64,000 nucleotides of DNA from Bacillus massilinigeriensis (GCF_900117315.1 NZ_LT630337.1:3473404-3537403); one strand, 5' to 3'. Numbered from the stretch's first letter, positions 1-9,416 are shown. Notes: a model not told the origin generated them from the sequence alone. Numbers and translations: made by a program.

Positions 1-19
1 TTTTCCGCCTCAATTTCGC

Positions 20-93
20 TAACAGCAGATCCTCTATCCGTTAGATTCAATTTAAGTCGTGCTTTTATACTAATAGCGAATCTCTATCCGTTC
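20..93. repeat. two copies of a TCCGTTA-type intergenic repeat
   Basis: Two related stretches, at about 20-43 and 72-93, each carry GAtC/GAAtC-CTCTATCCGTT. They match the right half of the 21-bp palindrome TAACGGA-N7-TCCGTTA seen intact at 9417-9437 and several times in 32955-33139. The left halves are degraded here. No gene is visible in the first 160 bases. Confidence 0.5.
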
Positions 94-160
94 AATCCAA
101 TACACATCCCATCCCTCATCAAACCCCAAACAAACAAAAAAGCGAAGGACATCCTCCGCT

Positions 161-1333
161 TTAATCACTACTGGCAAACATATACTTTTTATAATGATAC
201 CGAATTGAAAAAATAAGACTAATAGCAAGCATATTCCCCATTAACGAACTCCCACCATAGCTTACAAACGGGAGAGGAATCCCCGTGATAGGCAATAAAC
301 CGATCGTCATACCGATATTTTGAAAGACATGGAAGGTTATCATGCTAATAACACCTACACATATATAGGTATAATAATTGTTCTTCGTTTCCATTCCAAC
401 CTTCGTTATATGGTAAATTAAAAGGAAAAATAGACTAATTAATACGCTTGCACCAATAAATCCGAACTCTTCACCTATGATACTAAAAATAAAGTCCGTA
501 TGGCTCTCTGGTAAATATACCTCTCTAGTACCATAGCCTTTACCCGTCGTTTCACCAGATCCAATGGCAAGTAGTGACTTAGTTAACTGAAAGCCAGTGG
601 TACTTTGGTAATTGTAAGGGTCCAGCCAAGAATAAATTCGTCCGAATTGATATTCCTTTACTCCTAAGTACTTTTCTAGGATATCTGGCTTTATAAGTAC
701 AAAATAGAAAATGACAGAAATCATCAGTACTCCAAAGCTGAAAATTGGAGTCAATATTTTCCATGAAATACCTGAGATAAAAATCATTCCGATCATGATA
801 GCAATAAACACAAGAGATGTACCTAAATCAGGCTGCTGCATAACGAGCAACAATGGGATAAAGGTTACAATTCCGATTTTTACAAGTAACCACATATCGG
901 TTTTCAGGGTCTTTACACGGTTTTTTTGATGATGATCTTCAATTACCCTGGCAAGGGCTAAAATGATGAACACCTTCACGAATTCAGATGGCTGCAGGGA
1001 GCCCATTCCAGGTACCTTGTACCAGCTCTTTGCCCCATTGATTACTGGAGCAATGCTACTTGGCGCAACAATTAAGAATGTAAGCAAGAATAGTCCAAAA
1101 CCATACACATACCAGGTAAGCTTTCTTAACTGATCCGAATCAAGTGTAATCACAGCGGCAATAATTCCCGAACCAGCAATATACCAAACAATCTGCTTTA
1201 ATAGGAAATTTTCTTGATATTGACCTGTGGATTGTGCACTAAATATAGCAACACAGCTAGACAAAAACAATAATGATAATATAAAAATTAAATTAAAATC
1301 AATTCTAGATTGAGTATTCTTATTTGAAGTCAT
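161..1333 (-). CDS. rodA: SEDS-family peptidoglycan glycosyltransferase, RodA-like
   Basis: This is a polytopic membrane protein of 390 aa with about ten hydrophobic segments, a normal length for RodA/FtsW/SpoVE. Family motifs are SLQPSEFVK (residues 112-120), GFQLTKSLLAIGSG (247-260), SHTDFIFSIIGEE (277-289) and a C-terminal PFVSYGGSS. Asp280 in the TDF motif corresponds to the catalytic aspartate known in RodA. The family polymerises lipid II glycan strands at the membrane, usually with a class B PBP. The start is an ATG preceded by AAAGGGG eight bases upstream. It stands alone, so RodA rather than FtsW or SpoVE is inferred from sequence feel; a second RodA paralogue is possible. Confidence 0.85.
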   Translation of the reverse strand: MTSNKNTQSRIDFNLIFILSLLFLSSCVAIFSAQSTGQYQENFLLKQIVWYIAGSGIIAAVITLDSDQLRKLTWYVYGFGLFLLTFLIVAPSSIAPVINGAKSWYKVPGMGSLQPSEFVKVFIILALARVIEDHHQKNRVKTLKTDMWLLVKIGIVTFIPLLLVMQQPDLGTSLVFIAIMIGMIFISGISWKILTPIFSFGVLMISVIFYFVLIKPDILEKYLGVKEYQFGRIYSWLDPYNYQSTTGFQLTKSLLAIGSGETTGKGYGTREVYLPESHTDFIFSIIGEEFGFIGASVLISLFFLLIYHITKVGMETKNNYYTYICVGVISMITFHVFQNIGMTIGLLPITGIPLPFVSYGGSSLMGNMLAISLIFSIRYHYKKYMFASSD

Positions 1334-1568
1334 GCTTTATTCCCCTTTGATGAGAAAACAGATTGATGTTAGTTTTAGTATGAGCAAAACATAAGACTTG
1401 ATTAACCTTTCTTACAAATATAAAACAAGAAATAAGCAATTACCAACTCTTTGTGTGTATAGTACAAATTAAAATCTACTACAACTCATCATTATATTTT
1501 TATTAGGGAAAAAGCACAACTTTTTTTAAATGATGGTTATTATTACAAATACTTAATCACCTGGATTG

Positions 1569-2027
1569 TTAAAAATAATCTTTCATTAATTCAGTAGCCC
1601 AATTTGGTTGCTTAACTTCCCCTTTTGGCCCAAATTCAACCATATATGGCTTTATATCCAATACTGGAGTACCTTCTATAGCATCTAAATTTTTCACTTC
1701 CAAGCTCAAACCATCTCTTTTGATGATTTCACAGACTGTAATCCCAATTTGATTCGGTCTATTTTTTCCTCTTTGACTAAAGATACCTACCTTTGGCCAA
1801 TTAGGATTATTTCTTGGATGTCTTGCATTGGTTTCAATTTTTTCAGCCTTCACTTCATTCATATAAAAGATAACTACAACATGTGAAAAATCCTCTAAAC
1901 CATAAAGAGCCTCTTCTGAAAAAATATTTTCATCAAGTCTAATAAAAGCAGTTTCCTTCCCCCAATGATCGTCTATCATTTCATTTCTGGTACTTTTGAC
2001 AAATCCTATTGGATTCATGGTAATCAT
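1569..2027 (-). CDS. trmO: TrmO-type tRNA (t6A37) methyltransferase, TsaA/YaeB family
   Basis: The 152-aa protein belongs to the TsaA/YaeB (UPF0066) family. It begins MITMNPIGFVKS and has the family's RHPRNNPNWPKVGIF and NRPNQIG motifs, followed by LEVKNLDAIEGTPVLDIKPY, all diagnostic. Members use SAM to methylate N6-threonylcarbamoyladenosine at tRNA position 37. The length fits the single beta-barrel domain without the C-terminal extension of E. coli TrmO. Its ATG overlaps the stop of the preceding DUF4931 gene (ATGA), so the two are translationally coupled. A GGGAGGGAGA site lies upstream. The DUF4931 partner suggests a shared but unknown context. Confidence 0.85.
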   Translation of the reverse strand: MITMNPIGFVKSTRNEMIDDHWGKETAFIRLDENIFSEEALYGLEDFSHVVVIFYMNEVKAEKIETNARHPRNNPNWPKVGIFSQRGKNRPNQIGITVCEIIKRDGLSLEVKNLDAIEGTPVLDIKPYMVEFGPKGEVKQPNWATELMKDYF

Positions 2028-2815
2028 GATGGAATCTCCCTCCCTTTATTAACCTCTGAAAAATATTTTGATTGAATATCCTCAACCATCCATTCGAGAT
2101 TATCTGGGATTTGAGGAATCGAATAACCAATGTAGATAGGTGTCGTGATAAATCTTGGAACAATTTTTGCAAAAATATCTTCACCCATATGATAGAAAAA
2201 GATATTATAGCTTGAACAGCGATAAGGAAAAGCATGTAAGGTGTAATGGGTTGCTACTTGAATAAAAGAAGCAAACTGATTCATTCCCTTTATATCATTC
2301 ATTTTGACATTAAATTCAGTAAATCCAATCTTTGGCTTATTTGAAACAGAGAAAACTACCCCTTCTTTTTCTTGGATCACATAACCTTCAAAATCTCGCA
2401 GTTGAACCTTTTCTTTGTAATCTACTGTTTTTAGCCCAATAATTTGCATATGTGGATGAGCAATTGAACCTCCAGATAAGGGGCCATGGTTTTTGAAAAA
2501 GATAACCGATTGGTATTCCCCACTCTCCTCCATTGCTAGCCAATGTTTAATCCCAAAGTTAATTAATTTTATTAAATGATCACTCGAATAAGTAGAGATT
2601 TCCCCATGGCAATCATCTGTTTCAATTAAAACAGTTTGAAACGTATCCTCTAAAACAGGATATTTATTTTTTAATAGAATGATGGAATCACACATATCGA
2701 TAATCCCAGTTAATTGATCCGTTGCACAAAAAGGACAGCTCGTCTCTTTATTTCTTATACTATTTGGTTTTGCCTTTCCAATAGACGTCTTAAATAATAA
2801 ATGATTGTATTTCAT
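2024..2815 (-). CDS. DUF4931 protein, GalT/HIT-like fold
   Basis: The 263-aa protein has an N-terminal CPFC motif (residues 27-30), probably part of a zinc site, and H-P-H-x-Q at residues 120-124. This is the active-site pattern of galactose-1-phosphate uridylyltransferases within the HIT superfamily. It is shorter than GalT and matches DUF4931 proteins of Bacilli, whose substrate is not established. A nucleotidyl transfer or hydrolysis through the second histidine is inferred. It is the first gene of a two-gene operon, with its stop overlapping the trmO start by four bases. Confidence 0.75.
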   Translation of the reverse strand: MKYNHLLFKTSIGKAKPNSIRNKETSCPFCATDQLTGIIDMCDSIILLKNKYPVLEDTFQTVLIETDDCHGEISTYSSDHLIKLINFGIKHWLAMEESGEYQSVIFFKNHGPLSGGSIAHPHMQIIGLKTVDYKEKVQLRDFEGYVIQEKEGVVFSVSNKPKIGFTEFNVKMNDIKGMNQFASFIQVATHYTLHAFPYRCSSYNIFFYHMGEDIFAKIVPRFITTPIYIGYSIPQIPDNLEWMVEDIQSKYFSEVNKGREIPS

Positions 2816-3060
2816 CCCCTAATTCCTACCTTTATTCTTTTCTTAGTTTTAATATTAGTAAAAATAAAAGCGATTTACGAGTTTAAAGCCTTTGACATAA
2901 TGATTTTTTATCGAATTATACAAATATTTCATAAATTATTAAATATTATGAAATATTTATCTATTTCGCTTGAAAAATACATATTTGAGTGATAACACTA
3001 AATTATACAGAATAAAATGAATATTCAACGATTATCAACAGAAAGACGAGATGATTACCG

Positions 3061-3249
3061 ATGGGTAAGTTTTTAAAAGCACCGCACTATTGCTTAATAT
3101 GGACGGTACTGAGTACAGTTGGCTTCTATTTAGTCGTTGGAATTTCAACATTAACTATTGCCTGTTTTTGCTCCGGTGTTATCTTATCAACCATTAATTT
3201 TCTTGAGGAAGATAAGAAATTTTACGAGGAGGAGAATAATCGTTTATAA
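3061..3249 (+). CDS. small two-helix membrane protein
   Basis: A 62-aa protein with two hydrophobic stretches (about residues 12-28 and 31-45) and a charged, acidic C-terminal tail EEDKKFYEEENNRL. I do not recognise the family. The ribosome binding site is weak (GAGATGAT). The ORF is credible because its 3' end runs directly into a strong intrinsic terminator (3231-3270) and because it sits alone between two operons. Membrane location is inferred from hydrophobicity only. Confidence 0.5.
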   Translation: MGKFLKAPHYCLIWTVLSTVGFYLVVGISTLTIACFCSGVILSTINFLEEDKKFYEEENNRL

Positions 3250-3270
3250 TAACGATCATTCTCCTTTTTT
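3231..3270 (+). terminator. intrinsic terminator overlapping the end of the small membrane gene
   Basis: An inverted repeat, GGAGAATAATCGTT paired with AACGATCATTCTCC, has a short loop and is followed by TTTTTT. The left arm lies inside the last codons of the small ORF. Confidence 0.8.
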
Positions 3271-3308
3271 AGATTGAACCCATCAAATATTCGAGGTGAT
3301 GACAAGTA

Positions 3309-4055
3309 ATGAAACTGGCTATTATTACAGGTGCTTCTAAAGGATTAGGCCTTGCTATTGCTAAAGAATTGTTGGAAAAGAAAATTGGTATTATGACGAT
3401 TTCCAGAACGGAAAATGAACAATTAAAGAATGATACCCTCTCGAAGCAGCTATTTTATCAGCACCTTTCATGCGATTTTAGCAATTTGAATCAGGTGGAG
3501 ATGGTGTTTTCTAATCTTTCCCAACAAATTGATTTTGCATCTCTAGAGACTATTTATTTAATCAATAATGCTGGCGTCGTAAATCCAATTCATACAGTTG
3601 GAAACATGGATAATCAAGAACTTATATCTAATATTGAGATAAATTTAATTGCGCCTATGCTGATAACGAATATTTTGTTAAAAAGGATGAAATCAAATTT
3701 AACAGTTATTAACGTTACTTCTGGAGCAGCTGAAAAGCCTTATCATGGCTGGAGTGCCTACTGCAGCTCAAAGTCTGGAATCAATATGTTTTCTCGTGCA
3801 TTTGCTTTAGAACAGGAAATCGAAGGCAAAAACCACAAGATTATCGCCTTTAGCCCTGGAATAATGGATACAGACATGCAGGCAAAGATACGGAACTCCA
3901 CAAATGAGGAATTTCATCTCATCGAGAAATTCAAAGATTATAAGGAAAATGGTTTGTTAAGAAGCCCAGAAGAGGTTGCATCAGCTTTAATTCGGTTCGT
4001 TTTAAAGGATGACTTTCATAATGGTGAAGTCTATCATGTAAATGATCTGTTATAA
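3309..4055 (+). CDS. SDR-family reductase, YueD/benzil-reductase-like
   Basis: A short-chain dehydrogenase of 248 aa. The NAD(P)-binding glycine motif TGASKGLG is at residues 7-14, NNAG at 86-89, and the catalytic Ser138, Tyr151 and Lys155 follow in the order expected for classical SDRs (YCSSK). It reads most like Bacillus YueD, described as an (S)-benzoin-forming benzil reductase. The true substrate cannot be read from sequence. The ATG has GAGGTGATGA upstream. It is transcribed alone. A cytoplasmic NADPH-dependent carbonyl reductase is the safest description. Confidence 0.8.
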   Translation: MKLAIITGASKGLGLAIAKELLEKKIGIMTISRTENEQLKNDTLSKQLFYQHLSCDFSNLNQVEMVFSNLSQQIDFASLETIYLINNAGVVNPIHTVGNMDNQELISNIEINLIAPMLITNILLKRMKSNLTVINVTSGAAEKPYHGWSAYCSSKSGINMFSRAFALEQEIEGKNHKIIAFSPGIMDTDMQAKIRNSTNEEFHLIEKFKDYKENGLLRSPEEVASALIRFVLKDDFHNGEVYHVNDLL

Positions 4056-4124
4056 TCTCCCTACATAAAATTTCCCCTTAACGCCATACTAATTCTGACC
4101 ATTTTATGAAGGAGTCTGGTTGAA

Positions 4125-4274
4125 ATGACAAAGAAGTATAATAAAGGAAGTATGAATCAAAACTCTCCAAGAAAAGGGAACACAGAATTTGCCCAAGAAA
4201 TCATCAGTGGGGACAATAGTAAGGGGAATAAAAGAAATAAGGATCAGAATGATAAAACTGATGATGGTCAATAA
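4125..4274 (+). CDS. small hydrophilic protein, possibly spore-associated
   Basis: A 49-aa ORF with a good site (GAAGGAGTC, nine bases before ATG) and a hairpin just after the stop. The product is very rich in Asn, Lys, Asp and Gly and has no hydrophobic segment. The stretch GNTEFAQEI recalls the TEFA motif of gamma-type small acid-soluble spore proteins, and the low-complexity Asn/Lys tail resembles small Bacillus spore proteins. The assignment is a guess from composition, and it could equally be an unrelated small protein. Confidence 0.45.
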   Translation: MTKKYNKGSMNQNSPRKGNTEFAQEIISGDNSKGNKRNKDQNDKTDDGQ

Positions 4275-4287
4275 GGTTAATAAAGCT

Positions 4288-4325
4288 GTCGGATAAGGAA
4301 TGAGTACATCTTATCCGACTTCCTT
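4288..4325. terminator. hairpin between convergent genes
   Basis: GTCGGATAAG (4288-4297) pairs with CTTATCCGAC (4310-4319), a perfect 10-bp stem. The flanks are T-rich on both strands, so it can serve both the small plus-strand gene and the CoA-transferase-family gene that ends at 4336. Confidence 0.65.
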
Positions 4326-4335
4326 TGTCTTATCA

Positions 4336-5457
4336 TCATTTATTAGAAGGTAGGATTCCCTCTAGTTTTTCTAAAATCTCTTCATTACTCGCACCTGAAT
4401 GTAAACCGGCATGTCTGTATTCTGGGGAAAAGATAGATGACTTAATTGGGCAAGCCATTTGTTTCTCAGTCCCACCATTTAATTGAGGAACATCAACAAT
4501 CATCCCACGGTCCACTAAATGCGGATGCTCACAGGCCTCTGCAAAGGTTAAGACTGGTTCAGCACAGGCTTCAAATTCATTAAAAATGTCCTGCCATTCC
4601 TCAAAAGTTTTTTGTAAAAAGGCTTCTCGAACGACCTGTTTAAAGGTAGAGATATGTTCAGGTTTATTGCTTAAGCTAATTTCAATCAAATCCTCACGCC
4701 CAATGGCCTCACATAAAGCCTTTCTAAATTTTGGTTCAAGGCTACCTACTGAGAAATATCTCCCATCACTTGTTTCATAATAGCCGTAAAAGGTACCCCC
4801 ATTAAGCAACGATTTCTCCGACTCTGGGTTGATTCCTCGATTTAAAAAGAGCGGAGCTGAAAGGGCATTTAAAGTAAAGCTACAGTCCGTCATGCTAATA
4901 TCAATCAATTGTCCTTCACCAGTTCGTTCACGGTAAATAACAGCAGACAAGATTCCAATCACGGAATGTAAGGATCCCCCTGCAATATCTGCCACCTGGA
5001 TTCCAAGATTAGCTGGACCTCCATTCTGCGTTCCTGAATGACTTGACACACCCGCAATTGAAAGATAATTAATATCATGTCCAGGTCGATTCCTCAATGG
5101 ACCAGTCTGCCCAAATCCTGTTAGTGAACAATAAATAAGGCGTGGATTAATCTTTTTTAATTCCTCATAACCCAGTCCAAAGCGTTCCATTACACCCGGA
5201 CGAAATTGTTCAATTATAATATCGTATTCTTTAATTAGCTCTTTTACTATTTCAATAGACTCTGATTTTTTCAAATCTAAAGCAAGAGACTTCTTCGAGC
5301 GGTTCAGATAGGAATCTAATTCCTGAGTAATCGTATTATTAGATGGCTTTTCAACATGAATGACCTCAGCACCTAAATCGGCCATTAATAAGGTTGCAAA
5401 TGGACCTGGTAAAAGAGTGGAGAAATCCAAAATCTTTAAATTACTAAGTAATGTCAT
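4336..5457 (-). CDS. CaiB/BaiF-family protein, alpha-methylacyl-CoA racemase-like
   Basis: A 373-aa member of the family III CoA-transferase superfamily. The motifs RPGVMERFGLGYEEL (86-100) and SLTGFGQTGP (111-120) are typical. His127 in GHDINY and Asp157 in VADIAGG match the catalytic His/Asp pair of bacterial alpha-methylacyl-CoA racemases. That makes racemisation of 2-methyl-branched acyl-CoA more likely than CoA transfer. It is a cytoplasmic enzyme of branched fatty acid or sterol side-chain metabolism, by family. No operon partner is adjacent; a separate acyl-CoA operon lies near 35 kb. Confidence 0.75.
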   Translation of the reverse strand: MTLLSNLKILDFSTLLPGPFATLLMADLGAEVIHVEKPSNNTITQELDSYLNRSKKSLALDLKKSESIEIVKELIKEYDIIIEQFRPGVMERFGLGYEELKKINPRLIYCSLTGFGQTGPLRNRPGHDINYLSIAGVSSHSGTQNGGPANLGIQVADIAGGSLHSVIGILSAVIYRERTGEGQLIDISMTDCSFTLNALSAPLFLNRGINPESEKSLLNGGTFYGYYETSDGRYFSVGSLEPKFRKALCEAIGREDLIEISLSNKPEHISTFKQVVREAFLQKTFEEWQDIFNEFEACAEPVLTFAEACEHPHLVDRGMIVDVPQLNGGTEKQMACPIKSSIFSPEYRHAGLHSGASNEEILEKLEGILPSNK

Positions 5458-5635
5458 TTAACGATACACATCCATTCCTCTTCGTAATTGAAATCACATA
5501 CAAAAATGTAAAATATTACACTTGCCTATTTAAAATTATAAATGAGACTAGTATAGTTGCCAAATAATTTTCTTAAAATTCAGTAAAATAATCCGATATG
5601 ATTTATGGAAAAAAGGTTTCTTCGTTTTTGTATAC

Positions 5636-5660
5636 AAAAAAGGAGCCTTCTAGCTCCTTT
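5636..5660 (-). terminator. intrinsic terminator of the MarR-MMPL operon
   Basis: On the minus strand, AAAGGAGCTAGAAGGCTCCTTTTTTG forms a short GC-rich stem with a U-tract just after the MMPL stop codon. Confidence 0.85.
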
Positions 5661-5674
5661 CTTGTACTTAATTT

Positions 5675-8600
5675 TTACTTATTAATATTTTTATTAATAA
5701 ACGGCCACCAGTTTGCTCTACCAAATAATTTAGCCATAACCGGGATAAACAGTGGCAGAATGATCATTCCATATAGGAACAACCCAACTAAAACAATGGT
5801 CGCAATTTCCAGCAAGGATAGTACACCAGATGGCATCATGGCAGCAAATGTTCCGCCTAAAATGATGGCAGCCGAGATGATTACTGTCCCCATCTTTTTC
5901 ATAGAAAGCAACATTGCTTCCTTAACCGATAATTGCTTATATTCATTAAATCGATCCATGAGGAAGATACTATAATCTATTCCTAATGCAATAAGTATAA
6001 CAAATGCAAAGAATGGAACGGCCCAGCCTATGCCTGTATACCCTAACCCATTAACAAAGATTAATTCCGTAATCGACATCGAAGTATAATAGGTTAATAT
6101 TAATGAAAGTAATAAATAGATTGGCATAACTAAAGAACGAAGTAGGAAGAATAGGATAATTCCAATTCCCGTTAACATGAAAAATACAGTTCTAGAATAA
6201 TCATCGTCTGATACTGATCTCAAATCTGCATACGTACTTGTCGTTCCACCAACTGCTATCGTAGCATTTTCAAGTTTCGTTCCTTTCGTTGCCTGTTTAA
6301 TCGTTGATTTTATCTCTGGAATCGTATCTATTGCTTCATTTGAATAAGGATTTTCCTTAAACACCACGTCTAAAGTCATAACCTTACGATTTTCAGACAT
6401 GTAAGTATCAAGAACCTTACTGAAATCCTCACTACTTAGAACCTCATCAGGAATATACATTCCAGTCAAACTTGACTCGGTTGATGAAAGCTCCATTAAA
6501 TAATCCTGTGCCGTACCAAGACCATTATGGACCTTATCAAGACCCTCAGCGCTTTGATTCAAACCATTGGTTAAATCACTGATTTGACCGCCTAAGCTAG
6601 AAAATCCATCGAGAAGCTGCTGTTGACCATCATTAATGCTAGATAGCCCGCCTGAAACTTGGGGTAACTTTTCAATTGCCTGCGCTTGACCATCTGCTGC
6701 AGCTGTCATTCCTTTTTCAAGCTGATCGAGACCTGTGATAAGTGTTGACATCCCATTATTTAAGGCCTTTTGGCCATCTGTAATCTTCTTAAATGATTGA
6801 TTGGCCGTTTTTACCCCATTCGCAGCACCAGATAGAGAAGTGTTCAATTGCTTCAATCCGGCTGATAGCTGTGCTGTCGTTGCTTGAGCCTGCTGTACAC
6901 TGCCTTTAATGGTTAAATACCTTTCATCAGATGCTAGGCCTTCATATCTTGAATCATTCTCAAGACTTGGGAATAATTGATTAACATTGCTTAATCCTTT
7001 TGATAAGCTGGATAATCCGTTTGCCACATTTTCATAATTCTTTTCAATAGTCGTTAACCCGCTCGCTACCCCTTGATAGCCGTTTAATAACTGTACACTT
7101 CCGGCTTGTAGCTTGACAGCATTCGCTCGAATTTCCTCTAAGCCTTTTTTCGCTTCACCTGATCCCATGGAGCCTTTACGAATTCCAGCTTCAATCTGGC
7201 TTAAGCCCTTTTGAAGCTCGGTCATACCAGATTGTAATTTAGAGGTTCCTGTAATTAACTCGCTAATCCCATTGGTTGCAGTTTTGAGTTTTGGAGCAGA
7301 TTTGGACATTTCACTCCCAGCTTGATGAAGACCATTACTAATTTTTTTAATCCCTTCATTCCCATCGCCTAATCCATCTCCAAGGGTTTCAGCTTGTTTG
7401 GAGACGAAGAGATCCTCAATTGGTTCACCCATTGGACGAGTTGCAGACCTTACTTGGTCAACCTCATCGATTTTTTCGAGCTCTCCGCTAATTTTTTCTG
7501 CTAGACCAATATATTCAGAGTTATCCATGGCATCATCATTTTTAATGACAATTTTCGTTGTCATGGATTGACCTGGACCAAAACTATCTGCAATTAAATT
7601 AAACGCATTGATAGATGGAGCATTGTCTCCAGCCTCTTCTAGCGCATTATAAGAACGAATTCCATCATAAGTAACTAAAAATGGGACGGTTACCCCTGCA
7701 ACAATCAATAAGGTGATAATTGGACGAGCAAGGGCAAAGCTTCCAATCGTCCCCCATAGCTTGCTTTCTTTATGCTCAAGCTGTCCTTTGGAAGGCCAGA
7801 ATATCTTCTTGCCAAGGACGGACATAAAGAATGGAACAATTGTCGCAATTGCCACAAGGAGTATAGCAACCCCAACAGCAACTGCAGCAGCTGATTGATA
7901 AAGATTAAATGTTGAAAGTCCAATAGCTGAAAAACCAATCATAACCGCAATTGCACTAAATAATACGGTTTTACCAGCTGTACGATATGTTTCTACAATG
8001 GCATCTGTTAAGCTTTCATGTCTTGAAAACTCCTCTTTAAATCGACTTAAAAGAAGGATACAATAGTCTGTTCCAAGTCCGAATAAAACGGCAACAAGGA
8101 AAATTTGTGTGTAAGAGGATATCGGAAAATTCACCTTATCGACTAAAAATGATACAACAGATTGCGACGCTAAATACGTAAAGCCTACTGTAATCAGCGG
8201 AATAAAAGGTGCAACAATGGAACGGAAAACTAGTAGGAGCACAGCCAAAATAAATACAACCGTAATTCCTTCCGTTTTCTTCAGTCCTTCTTGAGCATTT
8301 GTATTTAAGTCTTCACCGATCATCCAGCTACTTGTATAGTAGTGATCGACTTTAATGTCTTTTAACGCTTTATATAAAAGTTCAGTTTCCGCTTTTGCTG
8401 AACGGTCTCCCAGTTCAACAGTTACTGCAGTTAGGATGGACTTTTCATCCTTTGATACGAGCTGTTCTTCTAAACCTTTTTCTTTAAGATGAGTAGTTAT
8501 TTCTGTAATTCCTAATTCAGCTTTATTGGCCTCTAGCTCATCAATCGCCATTTTCACTTCATCTAAACGTTCACCAGTTAACTTCTTATCACTATGAAAG

Positions 8601-8803
8601 ATAAGTGCTACCTGGCTCTCATCGCCGTTGGATATTTCCTTCATGATTTGGTCCGCTTTAGCCGATGAATAGCTATCCGGTACGGTTAGTTCCCCTTTTT
8701 CCCGAACTAGGTCAGCCATGTTTGGGGCTGTAACTAGAAGGACAGCAACAACTGCTATCCACGCGAGTAAAATGAACCATTTTCCTTTAATTATTCCTCT
8801 CAT
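5675..8803 (-). CDS. ydgH: MMPL/RND-family membrane transporter, YdgH-like
   Basis: A 1042-aa protein with the MMPL layout: one N-terminal helix, a large extracellular domain, a block of helices (about residues 175-370), a second very large extracellular part, and a final helix block (about 860-1035). Each membrane block carries the RND-like GTDYCILLLSRFKEE or GIDYSIFLMDRFNEY motif. The second extracellular part is unusually rich in Gly/Ser/Leu/Asn heptad-like repeats (LNNGMSTLITGLDQLEKG type), like the YhgE/Pip family. The order MarR-MMPL matches B. subtilis ydgG-ydgH. Proton-driven export of lipids or drugs is inferred. Its ATG overlaps the MarR stop. Confidence 0.85.
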   Translation of the reverse strand: MRGIIKGKWFILLAWIAVVAVLLVTAPNMADLVREKGELTVPDSYSSAKADQIMKEISNGDESQVALIFHSDKKLTGERLDEVKMAIDELEANKAELGITEITTHLKEKGLEEQLVSKDEKSILTAVTVELGDRSAKAETELLYKALKDIKVDHYYTSSWMIGEDLNTNAQEGLKKTEGITVVFILAVLLLVFRSIVAPFIPLITVGFTYLASQSVVSFLVDKVNFPISSYTQIFLVAVLFGLGTDYCILLLSRFKEEFSRHESLTDAIVETYRTAGKTVLFSAIAVMIGFSAIGLSTFNLYQSAAAVAVGVAILLVAIATIVPFFMSVLGKKIFWPSKGQLEHKESKLWGTIGSFALARPIITLLIVAGVTVPFLVTYDGIRSYNALEEAGDNAPSINAFNLIADSFGPGQSMTTKIVIKNDDAMDNSEYIGLAEKISGELEKIDEVDQVRSATRPMGEPIEDLFVSKQAETLGDGLGDGNEGIKKISNGLHQAGSEMSKSAPKLKTATNGISELITGTSKLQSGMTELQKGLSQIEAGIRKGSMGSGEAKKGLEEIRANAVKLQAGSVQLLNGYQGVASGLTTIEKNYENVANGLSSLSKGLSNVNQLFPSLENDSRYEGLASDERYLTIKGSVQQAQATTAQLSAGLKQLNTSLSGAANGVKTANQSFKKITDGQKALNNGMSTLITGLDQLEKGMTAAADGQAQAIEKLPQVSGGLSSINDGQQQLLDGFSSLGGQISDLTNGLNQSAEGLDKVHNGLGTAQDYLMELSSTESSLTGMYIPDEVLSSEDFSKVLDTYMSENRKVMTLDVVFKENPYSNEAIDTIPEIKSTIKQATKGTKLENATIAVGGTTSTYADLRSVSDDDYSRTVFFMLTGIGIILFFLLRSLVMPIYLLLSLILTYYTSMSITELIFVNGLGYTGIGWAVPFFAFVILIALGIDYSIFLMDRFNEYKQLSVKEAMLLSMKKMGTVIISAAIILGGTFAAMMPSGVLSLLEIATIVLVGLFLYGMIILPLFIPVMAKLFGRANWWPFINKNINK

Positions 8804-9273
8804 TCTTTCTCCTCCAAGTTGTCTTCCTTAATCTCTAGCAAAATATCTGAAAGTTTTTCATATGTTTTTAAAAAGGTTTCTATTTGCTCTTTTTCAAACC
8901 TAGTTAAAAACATGGCAACAAGACAGTTGATTTTTTTTTCCGTTTTAGCAAAAAACTCAATCCCTAATTTCGACAAAGTCAAATAGACAATGCGCCGGTC
9001 GGTTTCATCTCTAGTCCGGGTGATTAATCCCTTATCAACAAGACGAGTGATAATTGCCGTAATCGCACTCTTTTTTACTTCAAAAATCTCCGCAAGTTCA
9101 GTCGAGGTTACTTTGCCGGATTGGTGAATATGCCTCAGGATATTAAACTGATCATCCGTAATATCATCCGCAATTTGCCCTTTAATCAAGGTACTAGCTC
9201 TTTTATTCACAGTAAATGAAACACGAAGATACCGATTAATAAGTTCATCAATTTGATTCGGATCCATTGACAA
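8800..9273 (-). CDS. ydgG: MarR-family transcriptional regulator, YdgG-like
   Basis: A 157-aa winged-helix regulator of MarR type. The central region TSTELAEIFEVKKSAITAIITRLVDKGLITRTRDETDRRIVYLTLS holds the recognition helix and the wing with the usual D-x-R-D-R-R-like signature. It is the first gene of an operon with the MMPL transporter (4-bp ATGA overlap), and by family it probably represses that operon. A run of AACTATTTAACTATTAACGTATTTAACTAT-like repeats lies just upstream of the start (about 9296-9326) and may be its operator. The ligand is unknown. Confidence 0.85.
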   Translation of the reverse strand: MSMDPNQIDELINRYLRVSFTVNKRASTLIKGQIADDITDDQFNILRHIHQSGKVTSTELAEIFEVKKSAITAIITRLVDKGLITRTRDETDRRIVYLTLSKLGIEFFAKTEKKINCLVAMFLTRFEKEQIETFLKTYEKLSDILLEIKEDNLEEKE

Positions 9274-9295
9274 TCATTACCTTTCTATTAATGGT

Positions 9296-9326
9296 TCAAC
9301 TATTTAACTATTAACGTATTTAACTA
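9296..9326. promoter_or_regulatory. candidate MarR operator
   Basis: Three spaced ATTTAACTAT/ACTATTTAAC-like units lie within 60 bases upstream of the MarR start. AAC-TATTT-AAC arrays of this kind overlap the likely promoter. The call rests on repeat structure and position only. Confidence 0.35.
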
Positions 9327-9416
9327 TAATCATCATGTGCCCGTCTTGTCAATTAGGAAGTTGTTATATACGGGAAATATATAATAGTCTTGCTTTTTTG
9401 TGGTGTTTTACTGATT

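Noticed and set aside
2801-2992. 63-codon hydrophobic ORF opposite the DUF4931 start
   Set aside because: It overlaps the real gene start, has no ribosome binding site and is low complexity.
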